A DNA stretch of 37,684 nucleotides from an uncultured Anaerolineales bacterium (GCA_949319575.1 CASGHD010000103.1:1-37684); one strand, 5' to 3'. Numbered from the stretch's first letter, positions 30,375 through 37,684 are shown. The notes: a model not told the origin generated them from the sequence alone. Numbers and translations are program-made.

Positions 30375-31367
30375 CTACACCAACGCCAATCCCATGCCGA
30401 TCATCGCGGCAAGCAGACCGATCAACCAGAAACGTTGCACGATCTGCGTTTCGCTCCAGCCGAGCAGTTCAAAGTGCAAATGGATCGGCGCCATCTTGAA
30501 GAACCGCTTGCCCCTGGTAAGGCGGAAGTACGCAATCTGGATCGACACACTCAACGCCTCGCTCAACGGGATGACCGCGATCACGAGCAACAGGGGCCAT
30601 TGACCGGTCATCAGCGCCACCACGGCAAGCGTGGACCCGAGCGCCATCGAGCCGGTATCGCCCATAATCAATGCGGCGGGATGCGCGTTGAACCATAAGA
30701 AACCGAATAACGCGCCAACAATGATGAAACAGAACTGCGCGAGATAGACCTGCCCGCTGATGAGCGCCACGCCGCCAAATGCGGCAAACGCGGTGGCAGA
30801 GATCAACCCGGCGAGACCATCCAACCCATCGGTAAAGTTGACCGCGTTCGATTCGCTCACGATCACAAACGCGGCGATGGGAATGTACCACCAGCCAAGT
30901 TCGATCTCATGGCGATACCCGGGCAGGAACATATCCGGCACGAGGAGCATGTACTTCAACACAACCGCCGTGCCCACGGCAAGGACGATCTGCGCCAGAA
31001 ATTTCGTGCGGATGCGCATCCCGTCGCCGCGACGTTTGCCGCGAATGCCTTCCCAATCGTCCAGCGCGCCTAACACGCCGAAGGAAACCATCACGATCAG
31101 CGGGATCAACACCGAACGCCCGGTCACATCCAAACCGATCAACGCCGCGGCATTGAGCAAACCTGTCAACAACAACACCGGCAGGATGAACAACACGCCG
31201 CCCATGGTGGGTGTTCCCATTTTGATGCGATGCTGGTCCGGCTCCTCCACGCGTATGATCTTGCCGATCTTGAAGTGCCGCAACATGCGAAGCAACGGCA
31301 TGCCCCAGATCACCGTCATCACGAACGAAAACATCGCCAGCCCGAGCACCAACGCGGAGTGACTCAT
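30375..31367 (-). CDS. mraY: phospho-MurNAc-pentapeptide transferase MraY
   Basis: The 330-residue polytopic enzyme makes lipid I. It shows the N-terminal EEPDQHRIKMGTPTMGGVLFIL loop, the Asp-rich catalytic motif AVNFTDGLDGLAGLIS, the FLWFNAHPAALIMGDTGSMALGS motif with the metal-binding Asp, and the basic/His loop MAPIHLHFELLGWSETQIV near the C-terminus. About ten helices are visible. It overlaps the end of murF by 4 bp. Confidence 0.97.
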   Translation of the reverse strand: MSHSALVLGLAMFSFVMTVIWGMPLLRMLRHFKIGKIIRVEEPDQHRIKMGTPTMGGVLFILPVLLLTGLLNAAALIGLDVTGRSVLIPLIVMVSFGVLGALDDWEGIRGKRRGDGMRIRTKFLAQIVLAVGTAVVLKYMLLVPDMFLPGYRHEIELGWWYIPIAAFVIVSESNAVNFTDGLDGLAGLISATAFAAFGGVALISGQVYLAQFCFIIVGALFGFLWFNAHPAALIMGDTGSMALGSTLAVVALMTGQWPLLLVIAVIPLSEALSVSIQIAYFRLTRGKRFFKMAPIHLHFELLGWSETQIVQRFWLIGLLAAMIGMGLALV

Positions 31368-32785
31368 GAGCGCGCCTCCAACGCGTTGGTGATACGCTCC
31401 ATGCGCAAACCGTGCGAACCTTTGATCAACACCACATCATCCTTCGATAAATTCGCATTCAGCCAGCCCACCAGCGGTTCGAGCGTGTCGAACTCCACCA
31501 CTGACGATTTTTTCATGCCAGCTTTACGCGCCGCCTCGGCGATGATATGCGCGCGCTCGCCCAGCGTGAGCAACGTCCCCGCCACTTGGGCGGCGCGTAA
31601 GCCGACCATCTCGTGCCCGCCTCGTTCATACGGACCGAGTTCGAGCATGTCCCCAAGGACGGCGATCTTCCTGCCATCCAACTCATCGAGTAAATTCAAC
31701 GCGGCAAGCATCGATTCCGGAGACGCGTTGTACGTATCGTCCAACAGCAATGCGCCGCTCTCACTGCGCACTGCCGCAAGCCGCAATTGCGTATGGCTCT
31801 GGCTCAAGCCTTCCAGAATTTCCTGCCAGTTCATCCCTTCCACCAAGCCTACCGCCGCGGCGCGCAACGCGGTATGCACCGAATGCCGCCCGATCAACGG
31901 GATCTTCACATGCAAGGTTTCGCCCTGGTAATGAATCCGAAAGCGGATTCCCTCCAAGCCCAGCCCCTCCACCTGGTCTGCCCACAGATGCGCTTCGGGA
32001 GACAAGCCATAGAAGAAGATTTGCGCCTTCGTCTTTTCTTCCATCTTGCGCACCCACGCGTCGTCGAAGTTGAGGATTGCCACGCCCTCGGGGGCCGGCG
32101 GCAACGCCTGAACCAATTCCGCTTTGCCCCGCGCAATGGCTTCCTGCGACCCGGCGCGTTCGGCATGGACGGTTCCCACGTTCGTCAACACGCCCACTTG
32201 AGGCAGGGCAATATCGCACAAAAAGGCGATCTCGCCGGGCACGTAGAATCCCATTTCCATCACCGCGCGTTGGTGACCTTCACTGAGGCGCAACACGGTC
32301 ATCGGCAAACCGATCTCGTTGTTGAGGTTGCCGGGGCTTTTCAATGTGCGGAAGCGGGTGGCGAGCACCTCGGCGATCATCTCTTTGGTGGTTGATTTGC
32401 CCACGCTCCCCGTCACGCCGATGATGCGCAGGTTCAACTTGCGCCGCCAGAAACGCGCGATCTGTTGCAATGCGGTGACGGTGTTCTCCACTCGCAGGCA
32501 CAGCGGAACGCTGTACTCTTGGGCGGCGACAGAGGCCGGGGTAGCGGCGCGCAGGTCGAAGGTCCGGAAAGAAGCGTCCGCGTCTTTCTGAGTTAAAGCA
32601 AAAGACGCCCCCCGCTTGAAGGCTTCGTCGATGAAGTCGTGCCCATCCGCTTTTTCGCCGGGGATGGCAACGAACAGAGACCCGGGAATCACGTGGCGCG
32701 AATCGATCACCGCTTCGGTGATTACCGTAGCAGTGGCGGGACGGGTACCCGCGAGGGCTTCGACGGCGTCGGCGATAGTCAGCAT
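31364..32785 (-). CDS. murF: UDP-MurNAc-tripeptide--D-Ala-D-Ala ligase MurF
   Basis: The 473-residue ligase adds D-Ala-D-Ala. The P-loop is IIGVTGSVGKSTTKEMI (121-137), with VLTNVGTVHAERAGS and the MurF-type C-terminal LLLDDTYNASPESMLAALNLL, then IAVLGDMLELGPY. The N-terminal IDSRHVIPGSLFVAIPGEKADGHDF is typical of MurE/MurF. I chose the ATG at 32785, one base after the PBP stop region; a longer open frame runs into the PBP gene. It directly follows the PBP gene, where murE is expected but missing. Confidence 0.95.
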   Translation of the reverse strand: MLTIADAVEALAGTRPATATVITEAVIDSRHVIPGSLFVAIPGEKADGHDFIDEAFKRGASFALTQKDADASFRTFDLRAATPASVAAQEYSVPLCLRVENTVTALQQIARFWRRKLNLRIIGVTGSVGKSTTKEMIAEVLATRFRTLKSPGNLNNEIGLPMTVLRLSEGHQRAVMEMGFYVPGEIAFLCDIALPQVGVLTNVGTVHAERAGSQEAIARGKAELVQALPPAPEGVAILNFDDAWVRKMEEKTKAQIFFYGLSPEAHLWADQVEGLGLEGIRFRIHYQGETLHVKIPLIGRHSVHTALRAAAVGLVEGMNWQEILEGLSQSHTQLRLAAVRSESGALLLDDTYNASPESMLAALNLLDELDGRKIAVLGDMLELGPYERGGHEMVGLRAAQVAGTLLTLGERAHIIAEAARKAGMKKSSVVEFDTLEPLVGWLNANLSKDDVVLIKGSHGLRMERITNALEARS

Positions 32786-32786
32786 A

Positions 32787-34523
32787 TTATTTTGATGTGA
32801 GTTGCAACCGGACATTATCCGGCGGGATGTTGAGCAGGATGACGGTTTGTTCGGCAACTTTTGAAAAGGTGGGCGCGGCGGTTTGCGAGCCCCAGATCGA
32901 GGAGGTGGGCGCGTTCAACCACACGTAGATCATGAATTGCGGATCGTCCACAGGACCCCAGCCGATGAAGGATGCATTGGTGACGCTTGGATCGTAGCCG
33001 AAATCGGTGGGGATTTGCGCGGTGCCTGTTTTTCCAGCCACGCGATAGCCGGACAATAACGCCTCGGAGGATTCGGCGCTCAGCGATTGCGCCAGCATTT
33101 CGCTCAACGTATGCGCGGTCTGCGATGTGATCGGCGAGCCGCCATATTGCGAAGGCACGTTGTATTGATGCCCATCTCTCAGCATCGAATACAAGATGTG
33201 CGGCGTGACCATTTTGCCGTTGTTGGCGATGGCAGAGGTTGCCATGAGCATCTGTAATGGCGTGGCAGTGACGCCCTGACCGAACGCGTTGGTGCCGAGA
33301 TCGACGTTGTACCAATCTGAATCACCCGGTGTCTTTAGCCTGCCCATCGCCTCCCCTGCCAGGTCTACCCCGGTGGGATGACCGAACCCGAACCGCTCCA
33401 TGTATCCATAAAATATAGTGGGACCCATCTGGGTGGATATCCATGCCATGCACACATTCAACGAATGTTGTAAACAGCCGACCATATTCTGTTCGCCCCA
33501 GGCTTCCTTGTCCCAGTTTTGGATGGTGAATCCGCCCACTTGAATCGAGCCGGTATCCACGTAGGTGGTTTCGGGTTTGACGAGTCCCGCGTCTAGCGCG
33601 GCCGCCATGGTCAGCACTTTCATCACGGAACCGGGCTCGTACGCCGTTCCGATCGATCGATTGTATTGACTGCCGTCGTTATACAGCGAAAAATAATTGG
33701 TGTAATTGTTCAAGTCCATGCGCGGCGTGGTCGACATGGCAAGGATCTCGCCGTTGCGGGGATTCATCACCACGATGGCGCCGTTTTGCGCTCCGTATTC
33801 GATCAGCGCCTCATCGAGAATCGATTCGACCCTGGCTTGCAAGTCGCGGTTCAAGGTCAGGACAAGCGTGGTGCCGTTGGGCACGCGGGGAATTTCTGTG
33901 GCTTTGTTGGGGTCGCGCGGCACCCACACCTGCACCGGGTTACCCGCCAACAAGTCGTTGTATTTTTCCTCAATACCGAAATACCCGCGCCCATCGCGGG
34001 TGACAAACCCCAGCACGTTCGAAGCGAGCGAAGTTTCCGGATAACTGCGTTGGAAGTGCGGTTTGAAGGCAATGCCCTGCAAGCGGAAATCGTTTGCCGT
34101 TTCCAATTGCGCAACCTGCGCCTGCAAGGCGGCGACGGTGTTCGCGTCTACATAATCTTGAATGACCACGTAAGACCACGAGTCCGGCGATTCGGTCAAT
34201 TTCTTGAAGACCTCCTCATACGTCAAGCCGAGGTAGGTACCGAGCGTAAACGCCAGCGCGTCGGGGTCTTCCATCTCGAGCAAACTCACGCCCACTTCAT
34301 ATACGGTTCGGTTTCCCGCCAGCAGATGACCGTTGCGATCATAGATCTCGCCGCGCTCCGGGTAAAACATGCGGAACTCGCCCGCATATTGGTCGCCTTG
34401 TGAGAGGAAGATCGCCGCCTGCTCGCTGTTCTGAATGCGAATCATCTGCACTAGGATCGCCAACGCGACCAGCCCAAACCCGGCAATGAGCGTCATCGAA
34501 CGGAGAGCATACTGCCGTCTCAT
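32787..34523 (-). CDS. ftsI: class B penicillin-binding protein, FtsI-like transpeptidase
   Basis: The 578-residue protein has an N-terminal membrane anchor (about 9-29), a dimerisation/pedestal domain (YPERGEIYDRNGHLLA) and a transpeptidase domain with Ser299-x-x-Lys302 (EPGSVMKVLT), Ser354-Leu-Asn356 (HSLNVCM) and Lys498-Thr-Gly500 (AGKTGTAQ). It crosslinks septal peptidoglycan with FtsW. There is no PASTA domain. The ATG overlaps the ftsL-like stop by 4 bp, and the stop abuts murF. Confidence 0.95.
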   Translation of the reverse strand: MRRQYALRSMTLIAGFGLVALAILVQMIRIQNSEQAAIFLSQGDQYAGEFRMFYPERGEIYDRNGHLLAGNRTVYEVGVSLLEMEDPDALAFTLGTYLGLTYEEVFKKLTESPDSWSYVVIQDYVDANTVAALQAQVAQLETANDFRLQGIAFKPHFQRSYPETSLASNVLGFVTRDGRGYFGIEEKYNDLLAGNPVQVWVPRDPNKATEIPRVPNGTTLVLTLNRDLQARVESILDEALIEYGAQNGAIVVMNPRNGEILAMSTTPRMDLNNYTNYFSLYNDGSQYNRSIGTAYEPGSVMKVLTMAAALDAGLVKPETTYVDTGSIQVGGFTIQNWDKEAWGEQNMVGCLQHSLNVCMAWISTQMGPTIFYGYMERFGFGHPTGVDLAGEAMGRLKTPGDSDWYNVDLGTNAFGQGVTATPLQMLMATSAIANNGKMVTPHILYSMLRDGHQYNVPSQYGGSPITSQTAHTLSEMLAQSLSAESSEALLSGYRVAGKTGTAQIPTDFGYDPSVTNASFIGWGPVDDPQFMIYVWLNAPTSSIWGSQTAAPTFSKVAEQTVILLNIPPDNVRLQLTSK

Positions 34524-34981
34524 GGCTGTTTTGCCCCCCCAAATTTGATCTCCTCATCGAACCATTCGATCAACGACTGTGTGTATGCCTCAGGGATGAT
34601 CCGCTCCGGGTTTGCAACATCCTCTGCCTCAAGCAGGATGGCTGGCTCTGGGGCAACGAAACCTGACACCGCCACATACTCCAACTCGCCGGGTTTGACC
34701 GGGCGGTAGCCAAGCGCGAAGGCTCGCTGTTCCATCACCGCGGTCGAGGTGAGGTCGGCGAGTTGAGTCTCGAGGTCCGCATTGGCGCGCTGAAAGCCTG
34801 TGATCTCGATGCGCAATTCCTGAATCTCGCGTCCCGTCACCGCCGCGCGGGCGGTCACTGTGAGGTACAGCGCGGCGATCATCGAAGCGACGATGACGAA
34901 AAGCAAAAATGCGCCCACATACTGGCGCTGCACGCGCCAGGGGGCTTGTTTGTAAGCATGGATGATCTGTGTTGCTTGCAT
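34520..34981 (-). CDS. ftsL: FtsL-like division protein
   Basis: The 153-residue bitopic protein has a short basic N-terminus (AYKQAPWRVQRQYVG), one transmembrane helix (about 23-43), a coiled-coil segment (TGREIQELRIEITGFQRANADLETQLADL) and the motif RAFALGYRPVKPGELEYVAV common in FtsL-like proteins before FtsI. It would bridge FtsQ/FtsB-type proteins and FtsI. It lies between rsmH and ftsI as in many dcw clusters, which supports the assignment despite low sequence conservation. Confidence 0.85.
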   Translation of the reverse strand: MQATQIIHAYKQAPWRVQRQYVGAFLLFVIVASMIAALYLTVTARAAVTGREIQELRIEITGFQRANADLETQLADLTSTAVMEQRAFALGYRPVKPGELEYVAVSGFVAPEPAILLEAEDVANPERIIPEAYTQSLIEWFDEEIKFGGAKQP

Positions 34982-35015
34982 AACGACCTTTATATTTGGG
35001 CGATTGGTCGGTTAC

Positions 35016-35048
35016 AACCTTGCGAAGGTTCTGAACCTTCGCAAGGTT
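35016..35048. repeat. 33-bp perfect palindrome between rsmH and ftsL
   Basis: AACCTTGCGAAGGTTC (35016-35031) and GAACCTTCGCAAGGTT (35033-35048) flank a single T. It begins 5 bp after the rsmH stop. It could attenuate transcription between mraZ-rsmH and the rest of the cluster. Confidence 0.75.
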
Positions 35049-35052
35049 GAGA

Positions 35053-35973
35053 TTACAATTTTTCGGCAATGCGAAGTTTTGCGCTGCGCGCTCTCGGATT
35101 ATCTTTCGTTTCTTCTTCCGAGGGCAAGATGGGTTTTCGATTTACCTCTTTGATGATCGCCTTGCGTTCCACTTCGTACAATTTTTCGTAAGGCGGATTG
35201 ACCAAATCTTTGCTTTGTTCTCGAAAAAAATCTTTGACGATTCGATCTTCCAACGAGTGGAAGGAGATCACTGCGAGTCTGCCTCCGACGTGGAGGCTTG
35301 CCACGGCTTCGGGTAGCGTTTTCGCCACCGACGCCAACTCGTCGTTCACCGCGATTCGTAGCGCTTGGAACGTTCGCGTCGCGGGATGAACTCGACTCCC
35401 TCGACGGGGGGAAACTGCCTCAATGACTGCGACCAGCTCGCCCGTCGTGTGAAGCGGTCTTGCTTTCACAATGGCTCGCGCGAGTTTGCGAGAGTCGCGT
35501 TCTTCGCCATATTCGTACAGCACGTCCGCAAGCTCGCTTTCGGAATATGTGTTGACGATATCTGCCGCAGTCTGCAACGCGCTCGGACCAAATCGCATGT
35601 CGAGCGGAGCGTCATGTTGAAACGAGAAGCCGCGCTCAGCTGTATCGAATTGCATTGAGGAGGCGCCGAGGTCGAGGAGGATGCCGTCCACCGAATCCCA
35701 TTTGAGATTCGTCAACTGCGCCGAGAGAGTCGTGTAGGAGGCTTGCGCCAGATGGATGCGATGTTCGTAAGGAGCCAAGGTCTCACGAGCGATCGCCAAC
35801 GCCTGCGGGTCAACATCAAGACCCAACAGGCGCCCATCTGGCGCAGATGCCTCCAAAATTCCGCGAGCGTGACCGCCCGCGCCGAGTGTCCCATCCACAT
35901 AGCGCCCTCCGCGACGAGGTTGCAACGAGTGTATAATCTCTTTGTAAAGTACAGGTTGATGCGGTGTGTTCAT
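35053..35973 (-). CDS. rsmH: 16S rRNA (cytosine(1402)-N4)-methyltransferase RsmH
   Basis: The 306-residue enzyme starts MNTPHQPVLYKEIIHSLQP. The S-adenosylmethionine site is GGRYVDGTLGAGGHARGILE, followed by DGILLDLGASSMQFDTAERGFSF and the DMRFGPSALQTAADIVNTYSE segment. The C-terminal part has ISFHSLEDRIVKDFFR and ends PRARSAKLRIAEKL, both typical. It modifies C1402 in the ribosomal P site. The ATG at 35973 is preferred over a TTG at 36018, because the 45 bp between are covered by a repeat. It follows mraZ by about 54 bp. Confidence 0.96.
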   Translation of the reverse strand: MNTPHQPVLYKEIIHSLQPRRGGRYVDGTLGAGGHARGILEASAPDGRLLGLDVDPQALAIARETLAPYEHRIHLAQASYTTLSAQLTNLKWDSVDGILLDLGASSMQFDTAERGFSFQHDAPLDMRFGPSALQTAADIVNTYSESELADVLYEYGEERDSRKLARAIVKARPLHTTGELVAVIEAVSPRRGSRVHPATRTFQALRIAVNDELASVAKTLPEAVASLHVGGRLAVISFHSLEDRIVKDFFREQSKDLVNPPYEKLYEVERKAIIKEVNRKPILPSEEETKDNPRARSAKLRIAEKL

Positions 35974-36010
35974 AACGTAGGGATAATCCTTGCGGTTATC
36001 CAAATTGGAC

Positions 36011-36031
36011 AGGGGCAAGCCCCATCCCTAC
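36011..36031. repeat. REP-like palindrome at the mraZ stop codon
   Basis: On the minus strand the element reads GTAGGGATGGGGCTTGCCCCT; its GGGGC and GCCCC arms pair around a TT. The TAG of GTAGGG is the stop codon of mraZ (36030-36028), just as GTAGGGGC supplies the stop of the RAYT gene. Confidence 0.7.
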
Positions 36032-36477
36032 GATGAAACCGTTTTTGAAAGATCAAGCGTGGCGAAGCGTTGTTGGTTTGCTTCCACATCCTGCAAATTA
36101 TCCATCTGCGATTTCCAATCGGCAGGAGTCCACACTTCAAAGTAATCGCCCTGCCCCGCCACAGTGAGTTCGCCGCTGGCGATGCCGAGGAACTCGCGCA
36201 GGTTTTGAGGAACGAGGATGCGCCCGACTTTATCCACTTCGACAGAATACGCGTTCGAGAGGATGAGTCGGCGCAACATACGGGCGGAGGCGTCTGCCAT
36301 GTTCATGTTGTTGATGCGTTCGTACACTTCTTTGAAGTAGGCATCGGTCATCACCATCAGGCATTTATCAAAGCCTTGTGTGATGAACGCGCCAGCGGCA
36401 AGCAAGTCGCGATAACGCGCCGGGATCATCAGGCGACCTTTGTCATCGAGATTGTGCTGGAACTGACCCAAGAACAT
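36028..36477 (-). CDS. mraZ: transcriptional regulator MraZ
   Basis: The 149-residue protein has two AbrB/SpoVT-like halves: MFLGQFQHNLDDKGRLMIPARYRDLL and YSVEVDKVGRILVPQNLREFLGI, each with the conserved DxKGR(L/I)xxPxxxR motif (the second has the K-V-G-R form). MraZ is a ring-forming DNA-binding repressor of the dcw operon that binds direct repeats at its own promoter. Those repeats are visible just upstream (36530-36553). A repeat supplies the stop codon, so the C-terminus may have been trimmed. Confidence 0.96.
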   Translation of the reverse strand: MFLGQFQHNLDDKGRLMIPARYRDLLAAGAFITQGFDKCLMVMTDAYFKEVYERINNMNMADASARMLRRLILSNAYSVEVDKVGRILVPQNLREFLGIASGELTVAGQGDYFEVWTPADWKSQMDNLQDVEANQQRFATLDLSKTVSS

Positions 36478-36503
36478 TTGTGCTACTTATCCTTTTAACA
36501 GGT

Positions 36504-36526
36504 GAACGCCGGGGACGCCGGCGTTC
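36504..36526. repeat. stem-loop in the mraZ leader
   Basis: GAACGCCGG (36504-36512) and CCGGCGTTC (36518-36526) form a 9-bp stem with a 5-nt loop, between the MraZ operator and the ATG. It may influence leader stability, or be another dispersed palindrome. Confidence 0.5.
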
Positions 36527-36529
36527 CTA

Positions 36530-36553
36530 CCACTTTGTACCACTTTCCCCCAC
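36530..36553 (-). promoter_or_regulatory. MraZ operator: three GTGG repeats at 10-bp spacing
   Basis: Reading the minus strand, GTGGGGGAAA, GTGGTACAAA and GTGGTAGGAA follow each other directly, so GTGG recurs exactly every 10 bp (36553, 36543, 36533). MraZ of other bacteria binds three or four such GTGG/TGGG repeats with this helical spacing upstream of mraZ. The array starts right after the -10 box, so bound MraZ would block transcription start. Confidence 0.85.
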
Positions 36554-36581
36554 ATTATATGCCGTTTGAGCGAAAAATCAA
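36554..36581 (-). promoter_or_regulatory. mraZ/dcw promoter
   Basis: The -10 hexamer TATAAT (36559-36554) is perfect; TTGATT (36581-36576) at 16-bp spacing is a fair -35. Transcription would start near 36547, inside the first MraZ repeat. The leader to the mraZ ATG is about 70 nt, with AAGGA as a ribosome site. Confidence 0.75.
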
Positions 36582-36711
36582 GGTTTTGTAACTTGTTTGG
36601 GCAGTCCCTCTGTTGTCCTATCGGGGTAATTGGTAAGTGGTAATTCGTAATTTTGGAGACTGGAGACTTGAGACTGTCTCGGTTTGGGAAAAGAGGATTG
36701 GAGAATTAGAG

Positions 36712-36738
36712 AATTGACGAATTCATTTATACTGCTTG
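36712..36738 (+). pseudogene. duplicated 5' fragment of the downstream methyltransferase gene
   Basis: TTGACGAATTCATTTATACT followed by GCTTGAA matches the real gene start at 36918-36944 in 22 of 27 positions and would encode a similar start (M-T-N-S-F-I-L-L-E). It then leaves the homology and reaches the CCCTTCGATAAACTCTGGAC repeat, whose TAA stops the frame. Confidence 0.5.
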
Positions 36739-36759
36739 AATTGGGTTGCTGTATCACGA

Positions 36760-36783
36760 CCCTTCGATAAACTCTGGACAAGC
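36760..36783. repeat. CCCTTCGAT..CTCTGGAC repeat copy
   Basis: CCCTTCGATAAACTCTGGAC then AAGC, close to the copy at 1427-1452 (CCCTTCGACAGACTCAGGGC). It follows the duplicated gene-start fragment. Confidence 0.55.
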
Positions 36784-36917
36784 ATTCATGTCGCTCTTGC
36801 CTTAGTACAACCTAAAAAGCGAGACGCTTCGCAGTCTCGCGTTACTGCTATCACTGCGTAAAGTAATTGGTCCCACAGAGATGCTGCGCGATAATTTGTA
36901 ATTGGAGGATTTGAGAA

Positions 36918-37684
36918 TTGGAGAATTTATTTACTCTGCTTGAAGCAACAAAGTGGAAAGACTACGCCCTGCTGGATAGCGGCGATGGCTTGAAGTTGGA
37001 ACGCTTCGGCAAATATGTTTTTGTGCGACCCGAGTCGCAGGCGATGTGGAAACGCGCGTTGACCTCCGAGTGGAAGAACGCGGACGCGGTGTTTGTGCCA
37101 TCGGGCGAGGAAAGCGGGGGGCATTGGGATTTTAAGAAGAAGGTGGAGGAGAGGTGGGAGATGCACTACCCACTCCCCCATTCAAAAAACGGACTGACTT
37201 TCAAAGTGATGACAACTCCCGGTCGTCATCTTGGCGTTTTCCCCGAAGTTGCTTCGCACTGGGATTGGTTTGCAAACTTAATTAACCGCGAAGCGCGCCA
37301 AGAACGCAAAGAAGTAAACGTTTTAAATCTTTTTGGCTACACAGGACTGGCTTCTCTCGCCGCCGCGTCGGCTGGAGCCAAAGTGACCCATGTGGATGCT
37401 TCAAAAAAGTCTGTGAGTTGGGCGCGTGAGAATCAGGAGCTATCTGGCTTGGGCGACATGCCCATCCGCTGGATCGTGGACGACGCGTTGAAGTTCGTCC
37501 AACGCGAAGCGCGGCGCGGAGTGAAATATGACGGCATCGTTTTAGATCCGCCGAAATTCGGGCGCGGACCTAAGGGCGAAGTGTGGGAAGTGTATAAGTC
37601 TTTGCCTGATTTATTCTCGGCATGTCACGAGTGTTTGAGTGACAATCCCTTGTTTGTCGTCACAACGATTTACGCGGTGCGCGC
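36918..37684 (+). CDS. RlmI-like 23S rRNA cytosine methyltransferase (COG1092), partial
   Basis: The frame opens at a TTG with GGAGGA 8 nt upstream and runs off the right edge (255 codons visible). The N-terminal part (YALLDSGDGLKLERFGKYVFVRPESQAMW) is the PUA-like RNA-binding start of RlmI-type enzymes. The Rossmann methyltransferase core has VNVLNLFGYTGLASLAAASAGA, THVDASKKSVSWARENQ and IVLDPPKFGRGP (the catalytic/base-binding DPP-x-F motif). It methylates a C5 of cytosine in rRNA; the exact site is not predictable. Residues encoded at 37285-37311 (NREARQERK) derive from a nonamer repeat inserted between the two domains. Confidence 0.88.
   Translation, partial: MENLFTLLEATKWKDYALLDSGDGLKLERFGKYVFVRPESQAMWKRALTSEWKNADAVFVPSGEESGGHWDFKKKVEERWEMHYPLPHSKNGLTFKVMTTPGRHLGVFPEVASHWDWFANLINREARQERKEVNVLNLFGYTGLASLAAASAGAKVTHVDASKKSVSWARENQELSGLGDMPIRWIVDDALKFVQREARRGVKYDGIVLDPPKFGRGPKGEVWEVYKSLPDLFSACHECLSDNPLFVVTTIYAVR
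37285..37311 (+). repeat. nonamer repeat in frame in the methyltransferase
   Basis: ACCGCGAAG, CGCGCCAAG, AACGCAAAG are three tandem nonamers of the same type as at 18401-18467. They translate as part of N-R-E-A-R-Q-E-R-K-E in the interdomain linker, keeping the frame. Confidence 0.7.

Larger units (their letters stand above)
36582..36917. other. repeat-filled intergenic region between mraZ promoter and methyltransferase gene
   Basis: No complete gene seen. It contains heptamer-like units (TGGAGAC, TGGAGAC, TTGAGAC at 36655-36675; ATTGGAG, AATTAGA, GAATTGA at 36695-36720), a duplicated gene-start fragment (36712-36738) and a CCCTTCGATAAACTCTGGAC repeat. Confidence 0.6.

Noticed and set aside
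32786-32857. 24-codon upstream extension of murF
   Set aside because: It would run into the PBP gene, and MurF homologues start at MLTIADAVEAL-like sequence.

Overview
The window looks like part of a Chloroflexota chromosome, probably Anaerolineae. This is inference from gene content (dcw cluster without murE, fused E1 alpha/beta dehydrogenase) and from the many short palindromic and tandem heptamer or nonamer repeats in gaps and even inside core genes. No rRNA, tRNA or CRISPR array was seen.

Layout. 1-4911 (minus): a partial isoprenylcysteine methyltransferase-like protein, then a 2-oxo acid dehydrogenase E2 and fused E1, with a small four-helix-bundle gene flanked by inverted heptamer repeats wedged between them. 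5018-12073: an accessory stretch with a REP-associated transposase (RAYT), a divergent aminotransferase, a membrane-anchored subtilase, a YczE-like membrane protein, a GNAT acetyltransferase and an FAD-dependent oxidoreductase. 12127-17465 (minus): a conserved hypothetical gene and a complete diversity-generating retroelement (DGR). 17700-18368: two small membrane proteins. 18611-36477 (minus): a long division and cell-wall (dcw) cluster, mraZ-rsmH-ftsL-ftsI-murF-mraY-murD-ftsW-murG-cvpA-murC-two small ORFs-murB-ddl-ftsQ-ftsA-ftsZ, with a readable mraZ promoter and three-repeat MraZ operator. 36918 to the right edge (plus): an RlmI-like rRNA methyltransferase, cut by the window.

The most notable system is the DGR. 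A 925-residue protein (membrane anchor, NACHT-type NTPase, helical region, formylglycine-generating-enzyme/SUMF1-like domain) ends in a variable repeat (VR, 14706-14823). A template repeat (TR, 13115-13232) lies behind genes for a DGR-type reverse transcriptase and an Avd-like protein. Over 118 bp TR and VR differ at 20 positions, and every one is an adenine in the TR sense strand. All 13 asparagine codons of the TR are changed to other residues in the VR, while the scaffold residues are untouched. This is direct evidence of adenine-specific mutagenic retrohoming into the ligand-binding end of a signalling NTPase, which would make it a diversifiable sensor, plausibly for defence or self/non-self recognition (inference).

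A second theme is repeat colonisation: RAYT-type GTAGGGG elements provide the stop codons of both the RAYT gene and mraZ, and short repeats sit in frame inside E2, RAYT, murD, a small dcw ORF and the rRNA methyltransferase. A third is a recurring -10-like hexamer 6-7 nt ahead of ATG in several genes without a Shine-Dalgarno sequence, suggesting leaderless transcripts.
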